64,000 bases of DNA from SAR86 cluster bacterium SAR86E (lineage in GTDB: Bacteria; Pseudomonadota; Gammaproteobacteria; Magnimaribacterales; D2472): NCBI GenBank assembly GCA_000307935.1, contig AMWX01000002.1:204571-268570 (forward strand), written 5' to 3'. Below the pieces are notes generated by a model, which was not told the DNA's origin, did not search any database, and was given only the letters and a program-made list of their open reading frames with translations. The translations under genes were made by a program, and so were the position numbers. Positions within the stretch are counted from its first letter, which is position 1. Every line of letters begins with the position of its first letter. Shown here piece after piece: positions 18,109-28,847 of this stretch.

Positions 18109-19998
18109 TTGGCTAAAAATTATGATTCAGAGTCGATAGAGGTCCTATCAGGCTTAGATCCAGTCCGCAAAAGACCTGGGATGTATACCGATACTTCTTG
18201 CCCAAACCATCTTATTCAAGAGGTACTTGATAACTCAATTGATGAAGCTTTGGCTGGTCACTGCTCCAAGGTTAAAGTTACCCTCTTTAAAGATGCGGCA
18301 ATTGCTGTTGCGGATGATGGAAGAGGGATGCCTGTAGACATTCATCCTGAGCACAAGGTTTCAGGAGTAGAATTAATTATGTGCAAACTTCATGCTGGAG
18401 CAAAATTCTCGGGCGAGGATTACAATTTTTCTGGTGGCTTGCATGGGGTGGGAGTTTCCGTAGTGAATGCTCTGTCAAAAAATTTGTCTGTAGAAATTAG
18501 ACGAGACAGTCACAAATTTGAAATGAGTTTTGAAGGCGGTGAAAAAACCTCAGATCTTAAGAAAGTTGGAGATATTGGTCCCAGAAATACAGGAACCTCA
18601 ATTAGCTTTGTTCCTGATTCTCAATATTTCGAAACAACAAATATTGATACAAAAAACCTGAAGCATTTGCTAAAAGCTAAAGCAGTTTTATGTCCAGGTC
18701 TAAGTATTGAATATTTTGATGAGAAGAAGGGCGAAAAGATTTCTTGGAATTATGAAAATGGTTTAGTTTCCTATTTATCTGAATCTTCAGAAAACATCGA
18801 ATTACTCCTTGAGGAATCAATTTCTTGTAGCAAATTAGGAAATGACAATGCTCTTGATTTTGTTTTAAATTGGTCAACTAAACCAGCAAAAAATCTTATG
18901 AATGAATCTTATGTAAATCTTATTCCAACTGCTCAAGGTGGATCTCATTTAAATGGGTTTAAAGCGGGTTTACTAGAGTCAGTTAAGGAGTTTTGTGAAT
19001 TCAGAAATTTAATTCCAAAGGGCCTAAAAATTACTGCCGATGATGTTGTGCAGCATAGTACCTTTGTTATCTCTTCAAAGTTAACAAACCCCCAGTTTGC
19101 TGGCCAAACAAAGGAGAGGTTAGATTCAAAAGATCATCAGGGATTTGTAAATTCTACAACTAAAGATGTTCTAAGTATTTGGTTTAACCAACATACAGAG
19201 GAGGGGGAAAGGTTGGCTGAGTTGGCTATTGCATCCGCTCAGGCCAGAGTCAAGGAAACAAAGGTAGTAGATAGAAAGAAAACTTTTCAAGGCCCAGCAC
19301 TTCCTGGAAAATTGTCGGATTGTAATAGTACTGATTTGCAAGAGACTGAATTATTTTTTGTAGAGGGAGATTCCGCAGGTGGATCTGCTAAACAATCAAG
19401 AGAACGTAAGTTTCAGGCTATCATGCCGCTTAGAGGAAAAATCTTAAACACCTGGGATTTAGAAAGCTCAGAGATTATGAAATCTGCTGAAATAAAAGAT
19501 ATTTCTACAGCAATTGGCGTTAACCCTGGAAGTCCAGATCTGAGCTCTTTGCGATATGGAAAAATATGTATTTTAGCTGATGCTGATTCTGATGGGCTGC
19601 ATATTGCTACATTACTATGCGCTCTCTTTCTTCGTCACTATAAACCATTAATCCAGGCTGGACATATATTCGTAGCAATGCCGCCACTATTTAGAATAGA
19701 TTGTGCTAAAGAGGTTTTTTATGCGCTTGATGAAAATGAAAAAGACTCAATCGTTAAAAAATTAAAAGCAAAACCTGGCAAACCAAAAATAGATATTCAG
19801 AGGTTTAAAGGACTTGGAGAGATGAACCCATCTCAGTTGCGCGAAACAGTAATGGACCCTAAAACACGAAGATTGGTTCAGCTTACCATTACCCCTAGCG
19901 ATAATGTTAATAGCATGATGGATCTATTGCTTTCTAAAAAGAATGCAGGAGCTAGAAAAGAGTGGCTCGAAAAACGAGGCAAGATAGTAACAGTTTAA
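18109..19998 (+). CDS. parE: DNA topoisomerase IV subunit B
   Basis: 629 residues against 630 in E. coli. It is the ATPase/TOPRIM half of topoisomerase IV, which decatenates daughter chromosomes. Seen: [18 protein letters not shown] at residues 9-26, the ATP-binding GHKL pocket ([31 protein letters not shown]), and the TOPRIM motifs [18 protein letters not shown] and [13 protein letters not shown]. The length and the tight pairing with parC argue for ParE rather than GyrB. The start is TTG at 18109, supported by AGGAAG about 6 bp upstream and by the family N-terminus. parC follows after 2 bp. Confidence 0.96.
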   Translation: MAKNYDSESIEVLSGLDPVRKRPGMYTDTSCPNHLIQEVLDNSIDEALAGHCSKVKVTLFKDAAIAVADDGRGMPVDIHPEHKVSGVELIMCKLHAGAKFSGEDYNFSGGLHGVGVSVVNALSKNLSVEIRRDSHKFEMSFEGGEKTSDLKKVGDIGPRNTGTSISFVPDSQYFETTNIDTKNLKHLLKAKAVLCPGLSIEYFDEKKGEKISWNYENGLVSYLSESSENIELLLEESISCSKLGNDNALDFVLNWSTKPAKNLMNESYVNLIPTAQGGSHLNGFKAGLLESVKEFCEFRNLIPKGLKITADDVVQHSTFVISSKLTNPQFAGQTKERLDSKDHQGFVNSTTKDVLSIWFNQHTEEGERLAELAIASAQARVKETKVVDRKKTFQGPALPGKLSDCNSTDLQETELFFVEGDSAGGSAKQSRERKFQAIMPLRGKILNTWDLESSEIMKSAEIKDISTAIGVNPGSPDLSSLRYGKICILADADSDGLHIATLLCALFLRHYKPLIQAGHIFVAMPPLFRIDCAKEVFYALDENEKDSIVKKLKAKPGKPKIDIQRFKGLGEMNPSQLRETVMDPKTRRLVQLTITPSDNVNSMMDLLLSKKNAGARKEWLEKRGKIVTV

Positions 19999-20000
19999 TT

Positions 20001-22283
20001 ATGAATAAAAATCTTAGTTCTATTAGCTTAAAAGAATATGCAGAGGAGTCTTACCTTAACTACTCAATGTATGTCATTTTAGATCGAGCACTTCCTCATA
20101 TTGGAGATGGCATGAAGCCAGTTCAAAGAAGAATTTTATATGCAATGAGTGAGCTAGGATTGAATGCTAGTTCAAAATATAAAAAATCTGCTAGAACTGT
20201 TGGAGATGTTATTGGTAAATTCCACCCTCATGGTGACAGCGCGGCTTATGAAGCTATGGTGCTCATGGCGCAAAATTTTTCATTTAGATATCCCTTGGTA
20301 GATGGTCAAGGAAATTGGGGTACGCAAGATGACCCTAAATCATTTGCTGCAATGCGCTATACAGAATCAAAACTTACAGGATTTGCTGACTTGCTTCTGT
20401 CTGAATTAAAGTTGGGAACTGTTGATTGGCAGCCAAACTTTGATGGTTCGCTTCTTGAGCCAACCATTTTACCCGCAAAGATACCCAGCATTCTTCTTAA
20501 TGGAACTACGGGCATCGCGGTGGGTATGGCAACCGATATTCCTTCTCATAATATAAATGAAGTATTAGATGCATGTATTTATGTCTTGGAAAACCCAAAG
20601 GCTTCAACAAAGGATTTATTGAAATTTATTCAAGGTCCTGATTTTAGTAATCCAGCTCCAATAATCATTTCTTCTGATGAGCTTGTCGAGATTTATGAAA
20701 CTGGAAGGGGTGGATTTAAGATCAGAGCTTTCTGGGATACAGAGGGTAATGATATTGTTGTAAGAGCTTTGCCTCATCAAGCCTCGGGTTCAAAAATCTT
20801 AGAACAAATTGCTGATCAGATGCAAAAGAAAAAACTTCCTATGGTTGTTGATTTAAGAGATGAAGGAGATCATAAAGAGCCAGTTAGACTCGTAATTTCT
20901 TTAAAATCAAATCGCATAAATGCAACTGAAGTTATGAACCATCTTTTTGCAACTACTGATTTACAGAAAAACTATCGAGTAAATATGAATTTAATTAGCT
21001 TGAAAGGATCTCCAAGAGTATTCGCTCTGAAAGATTTAATTGCAGAGTGGCTTAAATTTAGGCAGCAAACCGTGATGCGAAAATTAGAGCATAGACTTGA
21101 TCAGGTTCACGATAGAATTCACATTTTAGAAGGTTTATTAATTGTTTATCTAGACCTAGATAAAGTTATTCATATTATAAGAAATAGCGATGAGCCAAAG
21201 AAAGAATTAATGAAAGCTTTTAAGATTTCCGAGGTGCAAACAAACGCAATTTTAGAAATTCGTTTAAGACAGCTTGCTAAGTTAGAGCAGATCAAGCTTG
21301 AAGAAGAAAAAAATACACTGGAAGTTGAAAGATCTGACCTTGAAAAAATTATTCAATCAAAGTCTAGATTGAAAACTTATATTAAAAACGAACTCAAAGA
21401 AATTAAAGAAAATTTTGGAGATGATAGAAATTCTCCAATTGAATCCTCTTCTGAAGCCAAAGCTTTTTCTGAAGAAGAAGTTGTGACCTCAGAACCGGTA
21501 ACAGTTATTCTATCTAAGGCTGGATGGATAAGATCAGCAAAAGGCCATGATATAGATCCAACCAGTCTAGCCTTCAGGGGAGATGATAAGTTACAGCATT
21601 CTGCACAAGGTAGAAATAATCAAACCACTGTTTTTTTTGACTCTGGCGGCAAAGCATTTTCATTACCTGCTCACTCTCTGCCATCTGCTAGAGGAATGGG
21701 CGAGCCTATTACCGGAAGAGTCACAGCAGAATCAGGTGTTACGTTTGAAGGAGTCGCAATTGGAACCGAGGAATCAAAGATTTTAATTTCTAATTCTGCT
21801 GGATTTGGCTTTATTAGTAATTTATCTAATGCAATTTCAAATCAGAAAAAAGGCAAGCAGTTTATGAAAACCCCTGAGGGAGCTAGTGTTATTTCTCCAA
21901 TTGCTATTCATGAGAGTCATAAATTTGTTGCAGCTACTTTTTCATCGCAAGATAATAAAGGAAAGGTAAGCAATAAAATGCTAATTTTTCCTATAGATGA
22001 ATTGCCGGTATTGCCAAAGGGTAAAGGTAATAAGTTAATAAGTATTTCTACTAAATCTTTTAAAGAGAAATCTGAATTCATGATGGATGTCTGCTGTTTA
22101 GCAGAAGACAGCAAACTTCATATTCATCACGAAGGTAAAACTGGTGGGAAGACATGGACTTTAAAAGAACTCGAGGAGTATGTTTCTTCTAGAGCAAAGC
22201 GAGGACGAGTTTTGCCTGCTGGATATAATGGCAGGATTATGCTCGAAGAGATTTCAAAATCTAGTGATGCTGCTCCTGAATAG
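20001..22283 (+). CDS. parC: DNA topoisomerase IV subunit A
   Basis: 760 residues from ATG 20001, the breakage-reunion subunit. The catalytic tyrosine is Y120 in AAMRYTES and the quinolone region [10 protein letters not shown] has S80 and E84, identical in number and identity to wild-type E. coli ParC. The body continues with [23 protein letters not shown] sequence and a C-terminal wrapping domain. An in-frame ATG at 19962 lies inside parE and would add 13 residues outside the family; the 20001 start just after the parE stop is preferred. The 3' end overlaps the convergent aminotransferase gene by 23 bp. Confidence 0.95.
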   Translation: MNKNLSSISLKEYAEESYLNYSMYVILDRALPHIGDGMKPVQRRILYAMSELGLNASSKYKKSARTVGDVIGKFHPHGDSAAYEAMVLMAQNFSFRYPLVDGQGNWGTQDDPKSFAAMRYTESKLTGFADLLLSELKLGTVDWQPNFDGSLLEPTILPAKIPSILLNGTTGIAVGMATDIPSHNINEVLDACIYVLENPKASTKDLLKFIQGPDFSNPAPIIISSDELVEIYETGRGGFKIRAFWDTEGNDIVVRALPHQASGSKILEQIADQMQKKKLPMVVDLRDEGDHKEPVRLVISLKSNRINATEVMNHLFATTDLQKNYRVNMNLISLKGSPRVFALKDLIAEWLKFRQQTVMRKLEHRLDQVHDRIHILEGLLIVYLDLDKVIHIIRNSDEPKKELMKAFKISEVQTNAILEIRLRQLAKLEQIKLEEEKNTLEVERSDLEKIIQSKSRLKTYIKNELKEIKENFGDDRNSPIESSSEAKAFSEEEVVTSEPVTVILSKAGWIRSAKGHDIDPTSLAFRGDDKLQHSAQGRNNQTTVFFDSGGKAFSLPAHSLPSARGMGEPITGRVTAESGVTFEGVAIGTEESKILISNSAGFGFISNLSNAISNQKKGKQFMKTPEGASVISPIAIHESHKFVAATFSSQDNKGKVSNKMLIFPIDELPVLPKGKGNKLISISTKSFKEKSEFMMDVCCLAEDSKLHIHHEGKTGGKTWTLKELEEYVSSRAKRGRVLPAGYNGRIMLEEISKSSDAAPE

Positions 22284-23469
22284 CCTCTCTTAATATTTTT
22301 AGACCTTTCAGTATTACTTCATCTTCAATAATTAAACTCGGTGCTATGCGAATCGTGTTGTTATTTGCTTTTAAAATCATCAACCCTTTTGCATAGCAAG
22401 CCTTCATCATCGTATCTAAGTTAAAGCTTTTTGTTACATTTAATTTACATCCTATCCATAAACCCGAGCTTCTAATTGCACCAAAGCACTTAAATTCTTT
22501 ATTGATACTCTTCAGTTCATCTAAAAATAATTTTTCTTTTTTCTTAACCCCATTAAGCAATGATTTTTTAGTTAGCATAGTCATGACCTGTTCAGCAACA
22601 GCACAAGCTAGCGGATTCCCACCAAAGGTTGATCCGTGAGAACCAAGCTGCATGCATTCAGCGATTTTTGTTGACGTAAGTATTGCGCCTATTGGAATTC
22701 CACCGCCGATACCTTTGGCACAGCACATGATGTCTGGTTTAATCCCAAATTGCTCATAGGCAAATAAGGTTCCAGTTCGCCCCGCCCCTGATTGAACCTC
22801 ATCAACAATGATAAGCGCTTTATTTTTCTTACATAACCTTTTAATTTTTTGAATGAAGTCTTTTTTTGCTTTTATAATTCCAGCTTCTCCTTGAACAAGC
22901 TCGATAATAACAGCCGCAGTTTTTTTAGTGATGACTCTTTCGAGATTTTTTATCTCATTAAATGGATGATGTTTAATTCCTCCAGGCATAGGCCCAAACC
23001 CTTCAATAAACCTATCTGATCCATTTAACGCAATAGTCATCATTGTGCGCCCATGAAAAGCATCTGAAAATGAAACTATTTCATTCTTATTTTTATTTAT
23101 ATTGGTGTATGCATATTTTCTGGCTGTCTTTATTGCTCCTTCGACAGCTTCTGCTCCTGAGTTAGAAAAGAATACTTTTTCAGCAAATGTGTATTTACAA
23201 AAAATTTTAGCCAATCTAAGAGCTGGCTCATTTGTAAGCAAATTTGAAAGATGCCATATTTTTTTTGATTGATCTGATAATGCTTTATTTAATATTGGGT
23301 GGCAGTGACCCAGGCTAGAAACCGCTATTCCAGATGCAAAGTCAATATATTTTTTATTTTTTTTATCCCAGACCCAAGACCCTTTAGCCTTGGAAGGAAC
23401 AAACTCAGCCGGTTTGTATGTCGGCATCATATATCGGTTAAAATCTGTTCTAGTGACCATATAAACCAT
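22261..23469 (-). CDS. argD: Acetylornithine/succinylornithine-type aminotransferase (ArgD-like)
   Basis: Up to 402 residues, a class III PLP aminotransferase. It closely follows Arg[67 protein letters not shown], the PLP aspartate in [13 protein letters not shown] and the PLP lysine in [14 protein letters not shown]. ArgD makes N-acetylornithine in arginine synthesis and can also serve in lysine synthesis. The closely related AstC acts in arginine breakdown, and no neighbour decides between them. Internal ATG 23457 ([10 protein letters not shown]) is an equally good start; neither has a Shine-Dalgarno. The start lies only 6-18 bp from a divergent gene. Confidence 0.88.
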   Translation of the reverse strand: MVYMVTRTDFNRYMMPTYKPAEFVPSKAKGSWVWDKKNKKYIDFASGIAVSSLGHCHPILNKALSDQSKKIWHLSNLLTNEPALRLAKIFCKYTFAEKVFFSNSGAEAVEGAIKTARKYAYTNINKNKNEIVSFSDAFHGRTMMTIALNGSDRFIEGFGPMPGGIKHHPFNEIKNLERVITKKTAAVIIELVQGEAGIIKAKKDFIQKIKRLCKKNKALIIVDEVQSGAGRTGTLFAYEQFGIKPDIMCCAKGIGGGIPIGAILTSTKIAECMQLGSHGSTFGGNPLACAVAEQVMTMLTKKSLLNGVKKKEKLFLDELKSINKEFKCFGAIRSSGLWIGCKLNVTKSFNLDTMMKACYAKGLMILKANNNTIRIAPSLIIEDEVILKGLKILREAIQEQHH

Positions 23470-23475
23470 TGTAAT

Positions 23476-23967
23476 ATGATTAGGATTGAAGAAACTACAG
23501 AAAATAATTTTTTAATAGAGATTTCTCCGAATTACTCGTTAAGAGGTTGGAGCCGAGTCATTTTTTTAAGCAGCTTAGCTTTTATTTGTTTAGCTATTGG
23601 TGTTTTTTTTCTTTTTATGGGTGCCGCACTAATCCTTCCATTTGCAGGTTTAGAGCTAATCATTGTTCTTATATGTTTTTACATTAGTTTTCGCTGGAGT
23701 CAGCAGAAAGAAATTATTTATATTTCAAATGAAAAGGTTAAGTTAGAGAAAGGAAGGTTAATTAAAGAAAAGAGCTGGGAAGAATTTCGAAGCTTTGTTG
23801 TCTTTGAGGTAGAAACTGACCATTACAACTCCAATCAATTTTGTTTTCAATCGAAAGGGCAGAGGTTCTACTTTGGATCATTTCTAAATGAAGAAGATAA
23901 GCTTATTCTAAAAAATGAATTAAAAAGAATTATTATTCAGCTTAATGCATTATCTCCAGGCATGTAA
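23476..23967 (+). CDS. DUF2244 integral membrane protein
   Basis: 163 residues from ATG 23476. The pattern is that of DUF2244: a short polar N-terminus (IRIEETTENNFLIEISPN), two adjacent membrane helices at about residues 28-75, then a cytoplasmic domain with SNEKVKLEKGRL and QRFYFGSFLNEEDK. The function of the family is unknown. A longer reading from 23299 would be antisense to the aminotransferase gene and lacks family support, so I trimmed it. It is head-to-head with argD across 6 bp, and its last 18 bp overlap the convergent pfp gene. Confidence 0.75.
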   Translation: MIRIEETTENNFLIEISPNYSLRGWSRVIFLSSLAFICLAIGVFFLFMGAALILPFAGLELIIVLICFYISFRWSQQKEIIYISNEKVKLEKGRLIKEKSWEEFRSFVVFEVETDHYNSNQFCFQSKGQRFYFGSFLNEEDKLILKNELKRIIIQLNALSPGM

Positions 23968-25191
23968 TTTTTTAGTAACCATTTCCATTTTTCCAGCCTT
24001 GTATTGAGTATTTTTGATTTCAGGCAGCTTTCCTTCAATGAGAGGTTGAAAGTAGCCTCGTGCTTTTTTTGTCATTCCCATTCCATCTTTTGAAATAAAT
24101 CCAGCAGGCAGTTTTTTTTCAACATTCGCAATTTTTGTTAGTGGCGCAGCAACAACTTCCCACTTATAGGGTAATGAGCTTTTGCGCTTGATTATTGGCA
24201 TAACTCCATTTAATCCCTGTAAGGCAAATTGCACAGCTTTTTTACCCACTTCATAGGCATGAGCTCTATCTATCCCGGACGATAGGTGGCTTGCACTTCT
24301 TTGGAGATAATCAGCAACGGCCCAATGATTTTTGAGATTTAATTTTGTGTTAATTAGATCAGAAAGTCGCGGCGCAACACCTCCAAGTTGGCTGTGGCCA
24401 AATGCATCTTTTGAATCTGACTCAGCTATGAATTTTCCTTTGGAATTTTTTATTCCTTCTGATGCAACAATCACACAAAAACCTTGTTTTTGCACTGTTT
24501 CTTTAACCTTATTTAAAAACTTTTTCTGGTTAAAGGTTACCTCAGGCAACAATATTATATGAGGTGCTCCTGGATGGCTATCCTGAGCCAAGCAGCTTGC
24601 TCCAGTTATCCAACCTGCATGCCTACCCATAACCTCTAGGATGAAAACTTTTGTAGAGCTTTCGTGCATTGATTCCACATCCAGCGCTGCTTCAATTGTA
24701 GAGGTAACAACATATTTAGCCACTGATCCAAATCCTGGACATGAGTCTGTAACTGCAAGATCATTGTCCACTGTTTTAGGTATGGCAATGCATTGCAAAG
24801 GATAGCCAAGCTTGTTACTTATTTGAGAAATTTTTAAAGCAGTATCAGCAGAGTCATTCCCGCCGTTGTAGAAAAAGTAACCAATGTTATGCGCTTTGAA
24901 GACCTCAATCAGTCTTTCGTACTCTTTTAAATTTTCTTCTATGCTTTTAAGCTTATATCTGCATGAGCCAAATACTCCGCCAGGCCTAAATTTTAGACTT
25001 TCAATAAATGCTTTTGATTCTTTTGAGGTATCTATTAACTCTTCTCGTAATGCACCCAATATTCCATTCTTACCTGCATAAACTTTTCCAATCTTAGAAG
25101 ATTTTTTTGCTTCTAGTATTACAGCACTCGCAGAGGCATTGATAACAGATGTTACACCACCAGATTGAGCATAAAAGGCATTTTTTTTCAT
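23950..25191 (-). CDS. pfp: PPi-dependent 6-phosphofructokinase
   Basis: 413 residues. It interconverts fructose 6-phosphate and fructose 1,6-bisphosphate using pyrophosphate, so it can serve both glycolysis and gluconeogenesis. Seen: a PFK-fold N-terminus (YAQSGGVTSVINASA), GGNDSADT at residues 110-117 and PKTVDND at 138-144, then MGRHAGWITGASCLA. Asp113 and Lys139 occupy the two positions that are Gly in ATP-dependent E. coli PfkA, which marks PPi specificity. It is divergent from mpl with a 60-bp gap. The 3' end overlaps the DUF2244 gene by 18 bp. Confidence 0.92.
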   Translation of the reverse strand: MKKNAFYAQSGGVTSVINASASAVILEAKKSSKIGKVYAGKNGILGALREELIDTSKESKAFIESLKFRPGGVFGSCRYKLKSIEENLKEYERLIEVFKAHNIGYFFYNGGNDSADTALKISQISNKLGYPLQCIAIPKTVDNDLAVTDSCPGFGSVAKYVVTSTIEAALDVESMHESSTKVFILEVMGRHAGWITGASCLAQDSHPGAPHIILLPEVTFNQKKFLNKVKETVQKQGFCVIVASEGIKNSKGKFIAESDSKDAFGHSQLGGVAPRLSDLINTKLNLKNHWAVADYLQRSASHLSSGIDRAHAYEVGKKAVQFALQGLNGVMPIIKRKSSLPYKWEVVAAPLTKIANVEKKLPAGFISKDGMGMTKKARGYFQPLIEGKLPEIKNTQYKAGKMEMVTKKLHAWR

Positions 25192-25251
25192 TAGTTTATA
25201 AATTAATTAATTTCGTCTATGGTAACAAATGTTATCGACAAATATTTAAAA

Positions 25252-26553
25252 ATGAAAATTCACATATTAGGCATTTGTGGCACCTTTATGGGCGGCCTTG
25301 CACAGATACTCGTTGAAAAGGGTCATATAGTTTCTGGAAGTGATAAACAATTTTACCCTCCTATGTCTGAGCAACTTCATTCCCTTGGCGTAGAAATGAT
25401 AGAAGGCTATAAAGAATCAGATTTACCGCCTGCTGATCTGTATGTAATAGGTAATGCGCTGAGCAGGGGCAATCCATCTGTTGAATATATATTAAATGAA
25501 AAACTAGAATATACATCTGGACCTAAAATGTTAGGTGAAATGATTCGTGATCGAACAGTAATCGCTGTATCAGGGACTCATGGAAAAACTTCAACATCAT
25601 TTTTATTATGTGAAATCTTTCAGGCTCAAGGAGTTGATGTGGGGTTCTTGGTTGGAGGCGTTAGCGATGCGTTTAAAAATTCTGCGCGCCTTGGTACTTC
25701 AGAATATTTTATCATTGAAGCAGATGAATATGACTCAGCTTTTTTTGATAAGCGATCAAAATTTATTCACTATCATCCAAATACCTTAATTATAAATAAT
25801 ATTGAATTTGATCATGCTGATATCTTTAATGATTTATCGGATATTTTGAAACAATTCCATCATGCCATCAGAACTGTTCCTGCTAACGGTCACATTGTCT
25901 TTCATCAAGATGAAAAAAATATTCTTGATCTTATGGAGTTGGGGTTTTGGTCCAACCTCCATAAACTAGGTAGCGAGGGCACCATTCAACTTTCATTTGA
26001 CGATGGCAGTATTAATTTTGAGAATCAGAAATTTAGTATTGATGATCTTCCAATGCATGGAAAGCATAACCTTAAAAATGCAGTAATAGCTATGCATGTA
26101 GCTTTTTTGCATGGAATACATCCTGAGCATTCATTTGCAGCTCTGACAAATTCAAAAGGTGTCAAAAGGAGATTTGAAACAGTGTTTCAAAGAGCTGATA
26201 AGTTGGTTATTGATGATTTTGCTCATCATCCAACTGCAATTTCACAAACTGTTCAAGCAGCAATTAATTATTTTTCTTCTAAGCGAATACTGGGCATCAT
26301 TGAGTTAGCTTCTAATACTATGTCCCAGGGATATCATGGACAGGGCCTTTATGAAAGCGCTTTAAATCTAGATAAAGTATACTGGTTAAACCTTTCGGGT
26401 AAAAAAAATCAGGAATTTGAATATGATTCGATTGACTTACTGTTGAATGATTTGCAAAAAAAGATAGATGAATTTGATGTTATTCTAATCATGAGTAATA
26501 AGGATAGTAAAAAAATATCGGAGCCTGTAATTGACCTCATTAAAAGCAAATAA
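25252..26553 (+). CDS. mpl: UDP-MurNAc:L-Ala-gamma-D-Glu-meso-DAP ligase
   Basis: 433 residues from ATG 25252 (MKIHILGICGTFMGGLA), matching the start of E. coli Mpl; an upstream ATG at 25219 would add 11 non-conserved residues. Mpl reattaches recycled murein tripeptide to UDP-MurNAc, feeding cell-wall recycling. Seen: the Mur ligase N-domain, the ATP loop GTHGKTSTSFLL near residue 105, FIIEADEYDSAFFDKRSKF, NNIEFDHADIF, and the C-terminal DDFAHHPTAI. The presence of Mpl implies murein recycling and a Gram-negative wall with meso-DAP. The following gene begins inside its last codons. Confidence 0.95.
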   Translation: MKIHILGICGTFMGGLAQILVEKGHIVSGSDKQFYPPMSEQLHSLGVEMIEGYKESDLPPADLYVIGNALSRGNPSVEYILNEKLEYTSGPKMLGEMIRDRTVIAVSGTHGKTSTSFLLCEIFQAQGVDVGFLVGGVSDAFKNSARLGTSEYFIIEADEYDSAFFDKRSKFIHYHPNTLIINNIEFDHADIFNDLSDILKQFHHAIRTVPANGHIVFHQDEKNILDLMELGFWSNLHKLGSEGTIQLSFDDGSINFENQKFSIDDLPMHGKHNLKNAVIAMHVAFLHGIHPEHSFAALTNSKGVKRRFETVFQRADKLVIDDFAHHPTAISQTVQAAINYFSSKRILGIIELASNTMSQGYHGQGLYESALNLDKVYWLNLSGKKNQEFEYDSIDLLLNDLQKKIDEFDVILIMSNKDSKKISEPVIDLIKSK

Positions 26554-27130
26554 ATTGCCAGTTTTCCCTTTGGGATTGGTTGTTTTGCCTGGCACTATAC
26601 AAACCCTTCAAATTTTTGAACCAAGATACCTTGCAATGGTAAAAAATTGCATGAGCACCAATACGGGTTTTGTTATAACTTTGAGTAAAAGCAATCAATC
26701 AGGCAAGAGTTTTATGTCGCAGGGAACTTTTGTTGAAATTATTGATTTCAATCAATTGCCAAACGGACTTCTTGGTATCACTGTGAAGGGATCTCAGAAA
26801 GTATCTATAAAATCTGTGGAGCAACTTGAATCAGGCTTGCATTGTGCCTCTGTAAATCCAATTGCTGATCCAATTGTTGATGATCAAGCTGTATTAGCTC
26901 AATTTCCTGAATTAATAAATGTTCTCAGTCAACTTAAGGAGCATCCTCAGGTAAAGTCTTTGCCCCTAGAAATTGATCTTTTATCCGCTGAATCTGTGAG
27001 CTATCAATTGGCAGGTTTAATTCCAATTAGCCCTACGCAAAAACAAGCATTACTTGAAGCATTTGACGCAACCCAGAGAATGAATATTCTTGCAAAACTA
27101 GTTGATAAAATTTCAGAAAACTCTACTTAA
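26531..27130 (+). CDS. Lon N-terminal (substrate-binding) domain protein
   Basis: 199 residues that consist only of the Lon N-domain: LPVFPLGLVVLPGTIQTLQIFEP, RYLAMVKN and a beta-rich GTFVEIIDF segment, followed by a helical part. There is no AAA or protease domain. The standalone LON-domain family is widespread and of unknown role, thought to bind proteins. I take the TTG at 26531 because GGAG sits 7 bp upstream; an alternative TTG at 26555 would start right at the conserved LPVFPL. The chosen start overlaps mpl by 23 bp. The 3' end overlaps the next, convergent gene by 4 bp. Confidence 0.82.
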   Translation: MTSLKANKLPVFPLGLVVLPGTIQTLQIFEPRYLAMVKNCMSTNTGFVITLSKSNQSGKSFMSQGTFVEIIDFNQLPNGLLGITVKGSQKVSIKSVEQLESGLHCASVNPIADPIVDDQAVLAQFPELINVLSQLKEHPQVKSLPLEIDLLSAESVSYQLAGLIPISPTQKQALLEAFDATQRMNILAKLVDKISENST

Positions 27131-28134
27131 ATTTTTAACAACTGTTTGCCTTTATTTTCTCCAGTAAAAAGTCTATTTAAAGTTTGGGGACAATTTTCAA
27201 TACCTTCTTGGATATCTTCTCTATGCTGGAGTTTTCCCTCCAAAACCCAGGTAGCAATCTCTTCCAATGCAGGTTGTGAGCGAGACAGGTAATCTAGGAC
27301 AAGGAAACCCTGCATTGTTGCCCTTTTAATAATTAAAGAAAATAAATTATTTGGTCCATCTGGCGGGCGAGTAGCATCATAGCCTGAAGAGATCCCTCCA
27401 CATAAAAGAATTCGAGCATTTATATTTATTAGATAAAGAACTGTTTCAAGTATTTTTCCTCCAACATTATCAAAATATACATCTACACCATTTTTGGCAA
27501 CCTTTGGTAGTTCTTCATGAACATTAGAATTCTTATAATCAATTACATCATCAACGCCAACTTCTTTAAGCCAATCACACTTTTCTTTGCCTCCAGCTAT
27601 ACCTATTACGTGACATCCTTTCAGTTTAGCAAGTTGCACCACCACTGAACCAGTTGCACCAGCAGCTCCTGATACTAGAACAGTTTCTCCGGGCTTTGGC
27701 TCTCCAAGCTCTAGCAAACCATAGTAGGCTGTGATACCTGTTGTACCCATTACATTCAACATTGTTGGTATCGGAAGAAGTTCTGGAACAACTCTGAATC
27801 TGTCATCAGCCTCAGGCTTAGTTATGCAATGAGTTTGCCAGCCAACAAAACCAAATGTTAAATCGCCAACTTTGTAATCTGCGTTTTTCGATTCAAGCAC
27901 CCTACCTATACCGCCTGATCGCACCACCTCTCCAATCTGAACTGGTGGAAGATATCCAGGAACATCATTGAGCCATCCCCTTTGAGTAGGATCAAATGAA
28001 AGATACATATTTTCTAGCAAAATCTCCCCTTCTTGAATTTCAGGAAGGCTCTCTGTAACAAGCTCAAAATCTGAATCTTTAACCAATCCACTTGGTCTTT
28101 CTTTTAAAATCCATTTTTTATTTTCAATACCCAT
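27127..28134 (-). CDS. NADP-dependent MDR-family oxidoreductase (CurA/PTGR-like)
   Basis: 335 residues of the medium-chain dehydrogenase/reductase superfamily, leukotriene B4 dehydrogenase/CurA branch. Seen: NMYLSFDPTQRGWLND at the N-terminus, the Rossmann fingerprint GAAGATGSVVVQLAKLKG near residues 157-174, DVYFDNVGGKILE near 221-233, and a C-terminal RATMQGFLVLDY. There is no structural zinc cluster, as in the 2-alkenal reductase type. The family reduces alpha,beta-unsaturated ketones and aldehydes with NADPH; the substrate here is unknown. It appears to be monocistronic. Confidence 0.88.
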   Translation of the reverse strand: MGIENKKWILKERPSGLVKDSDFELVTESLPEIQEGEILLENMYLSFDPTQRGWLNDVPGYLPPVQIGEVVRSGGIGRVLESKNADYKVGDLTFGFVGWQTHCITKPEADDRFRVVPELLPIPTMLNVMGTTGITAYYGLLELGEPKPGETVLVSGAAGATGSVVVQLAKLKGCHVIGIAGGKEKCDWLKEVGVDDVIDYKNSNVHEELPKVAKNGVDVYFDNVGGKILETVLYLININARILLCGGISSGYDATRPPDGPNNLFSLIIKRATMQGFLVLDYLSRSQPALEEIATWVLEGKLQHREDIQEGIENCPQTLNRLFTGENKGKQLLKI

Positions 28135-28250
28135 ACTATCTCCTATTTTAGATATAGACTCCTATATACAAAATTTTTTTTACCATAAAGAACTATACAA
28201 CTTAGAGTAGGGTGTAGGTCAACAAATATTACTTCAAAAATCCTATTTGA

Positions 28251-28694
28251 TTAATTATCAATATTTCTTTTAAGCGCCGGCTCATTTGCTCTTAACCTTA
28301 TCCAATTTAAAGTTCTAAAAATTGAAGGTTTGCTAACAAGTTTTTGTTCTAACCTATATTTCCCTGGATAATTAATTAATAACAATCCTGTTACTATTGT
28401 GAGAAGTCCCTGACCTGGTAAAACTAGCATCAATAAACCTCCAACAATAAGCAATATCCCAATTATATTTTTTACAAATATTACTACTAATCTAAGCAAT
28501 GGTTTTTGGTCTCGCCATTTCGTATTTTTTCTTTTAGATGCCAAGAAGTAATCTTCTGGTATGTTTGCTACAAACCAACTAATACCCAAAATACTTAATA
28601 AAAAAATAAAAAAAGAAGATATGCCTAAACCGACCAGTATTTCTGGACGATCAACAAACCACTGGATAAAAGAATTTAAAAAATCCATATACAT
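28251..28694 (-). CDS. PGPGW-type transmembrane protein
   Basis: 147 residues with three hydrophobic helices: residues 15-45, 65-90, and a segment containing LVLPGQGLLTIVTGLLLINYPG. The last is the PGPGW family (putative transmembrane protein) signature, seen here as PGQG rather than PGPG. A basic tail (KYRLEQKLVSKPS) follows. The function is unknown. ATG 28688 (MDFLNSF) is an alternative start. It is divergent from rsfS, with about 150 bp of AT-rich sequence between that presumably holds the promoter of the elongation operon. Confidence 0.7.
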   Translation of the reverse strand: MYMDFLNSFIQWFVDRPEILVGLGISSFFIFLLSILGISWFVANIPEDYFLASKRKNTKWRDQKPLLRLVVIFVKNIIGILLIVGGLLMLVLPGQGLLTIVTGLLLINYPGKYRLEQKLVSKPSIFRTLNWIRLRANEPALKRNIDN

Positions 28695-28847
28695 ATCTTA
28701 ATCAAAAGATTCATAGAAAGAGCATATAAATTAGAAATATTTAATAGATTTATTCTTTTAAGTTAGATATTCTGATGATTAAGCTTGAACGTAAAATTAA
28801 ACATAATTCAAACAATTTCAAAATGCATCATAAGGTGAAAAATTGCT

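Noticed and set aside
19962..20000. Upstream in-frame start for parC
   Set aside because: It lies inside parE and adds residues absent from the family; ATG 20001 gives Y120, S80 and E84 numbering identical to E. coli ParC.
23299..23475. N-terminal extension of the DUF2244 gene
   Set aside because: It would be antisense to the aminotransferase start and encodes basic, Cys-rich sequence unlike DUF2244.
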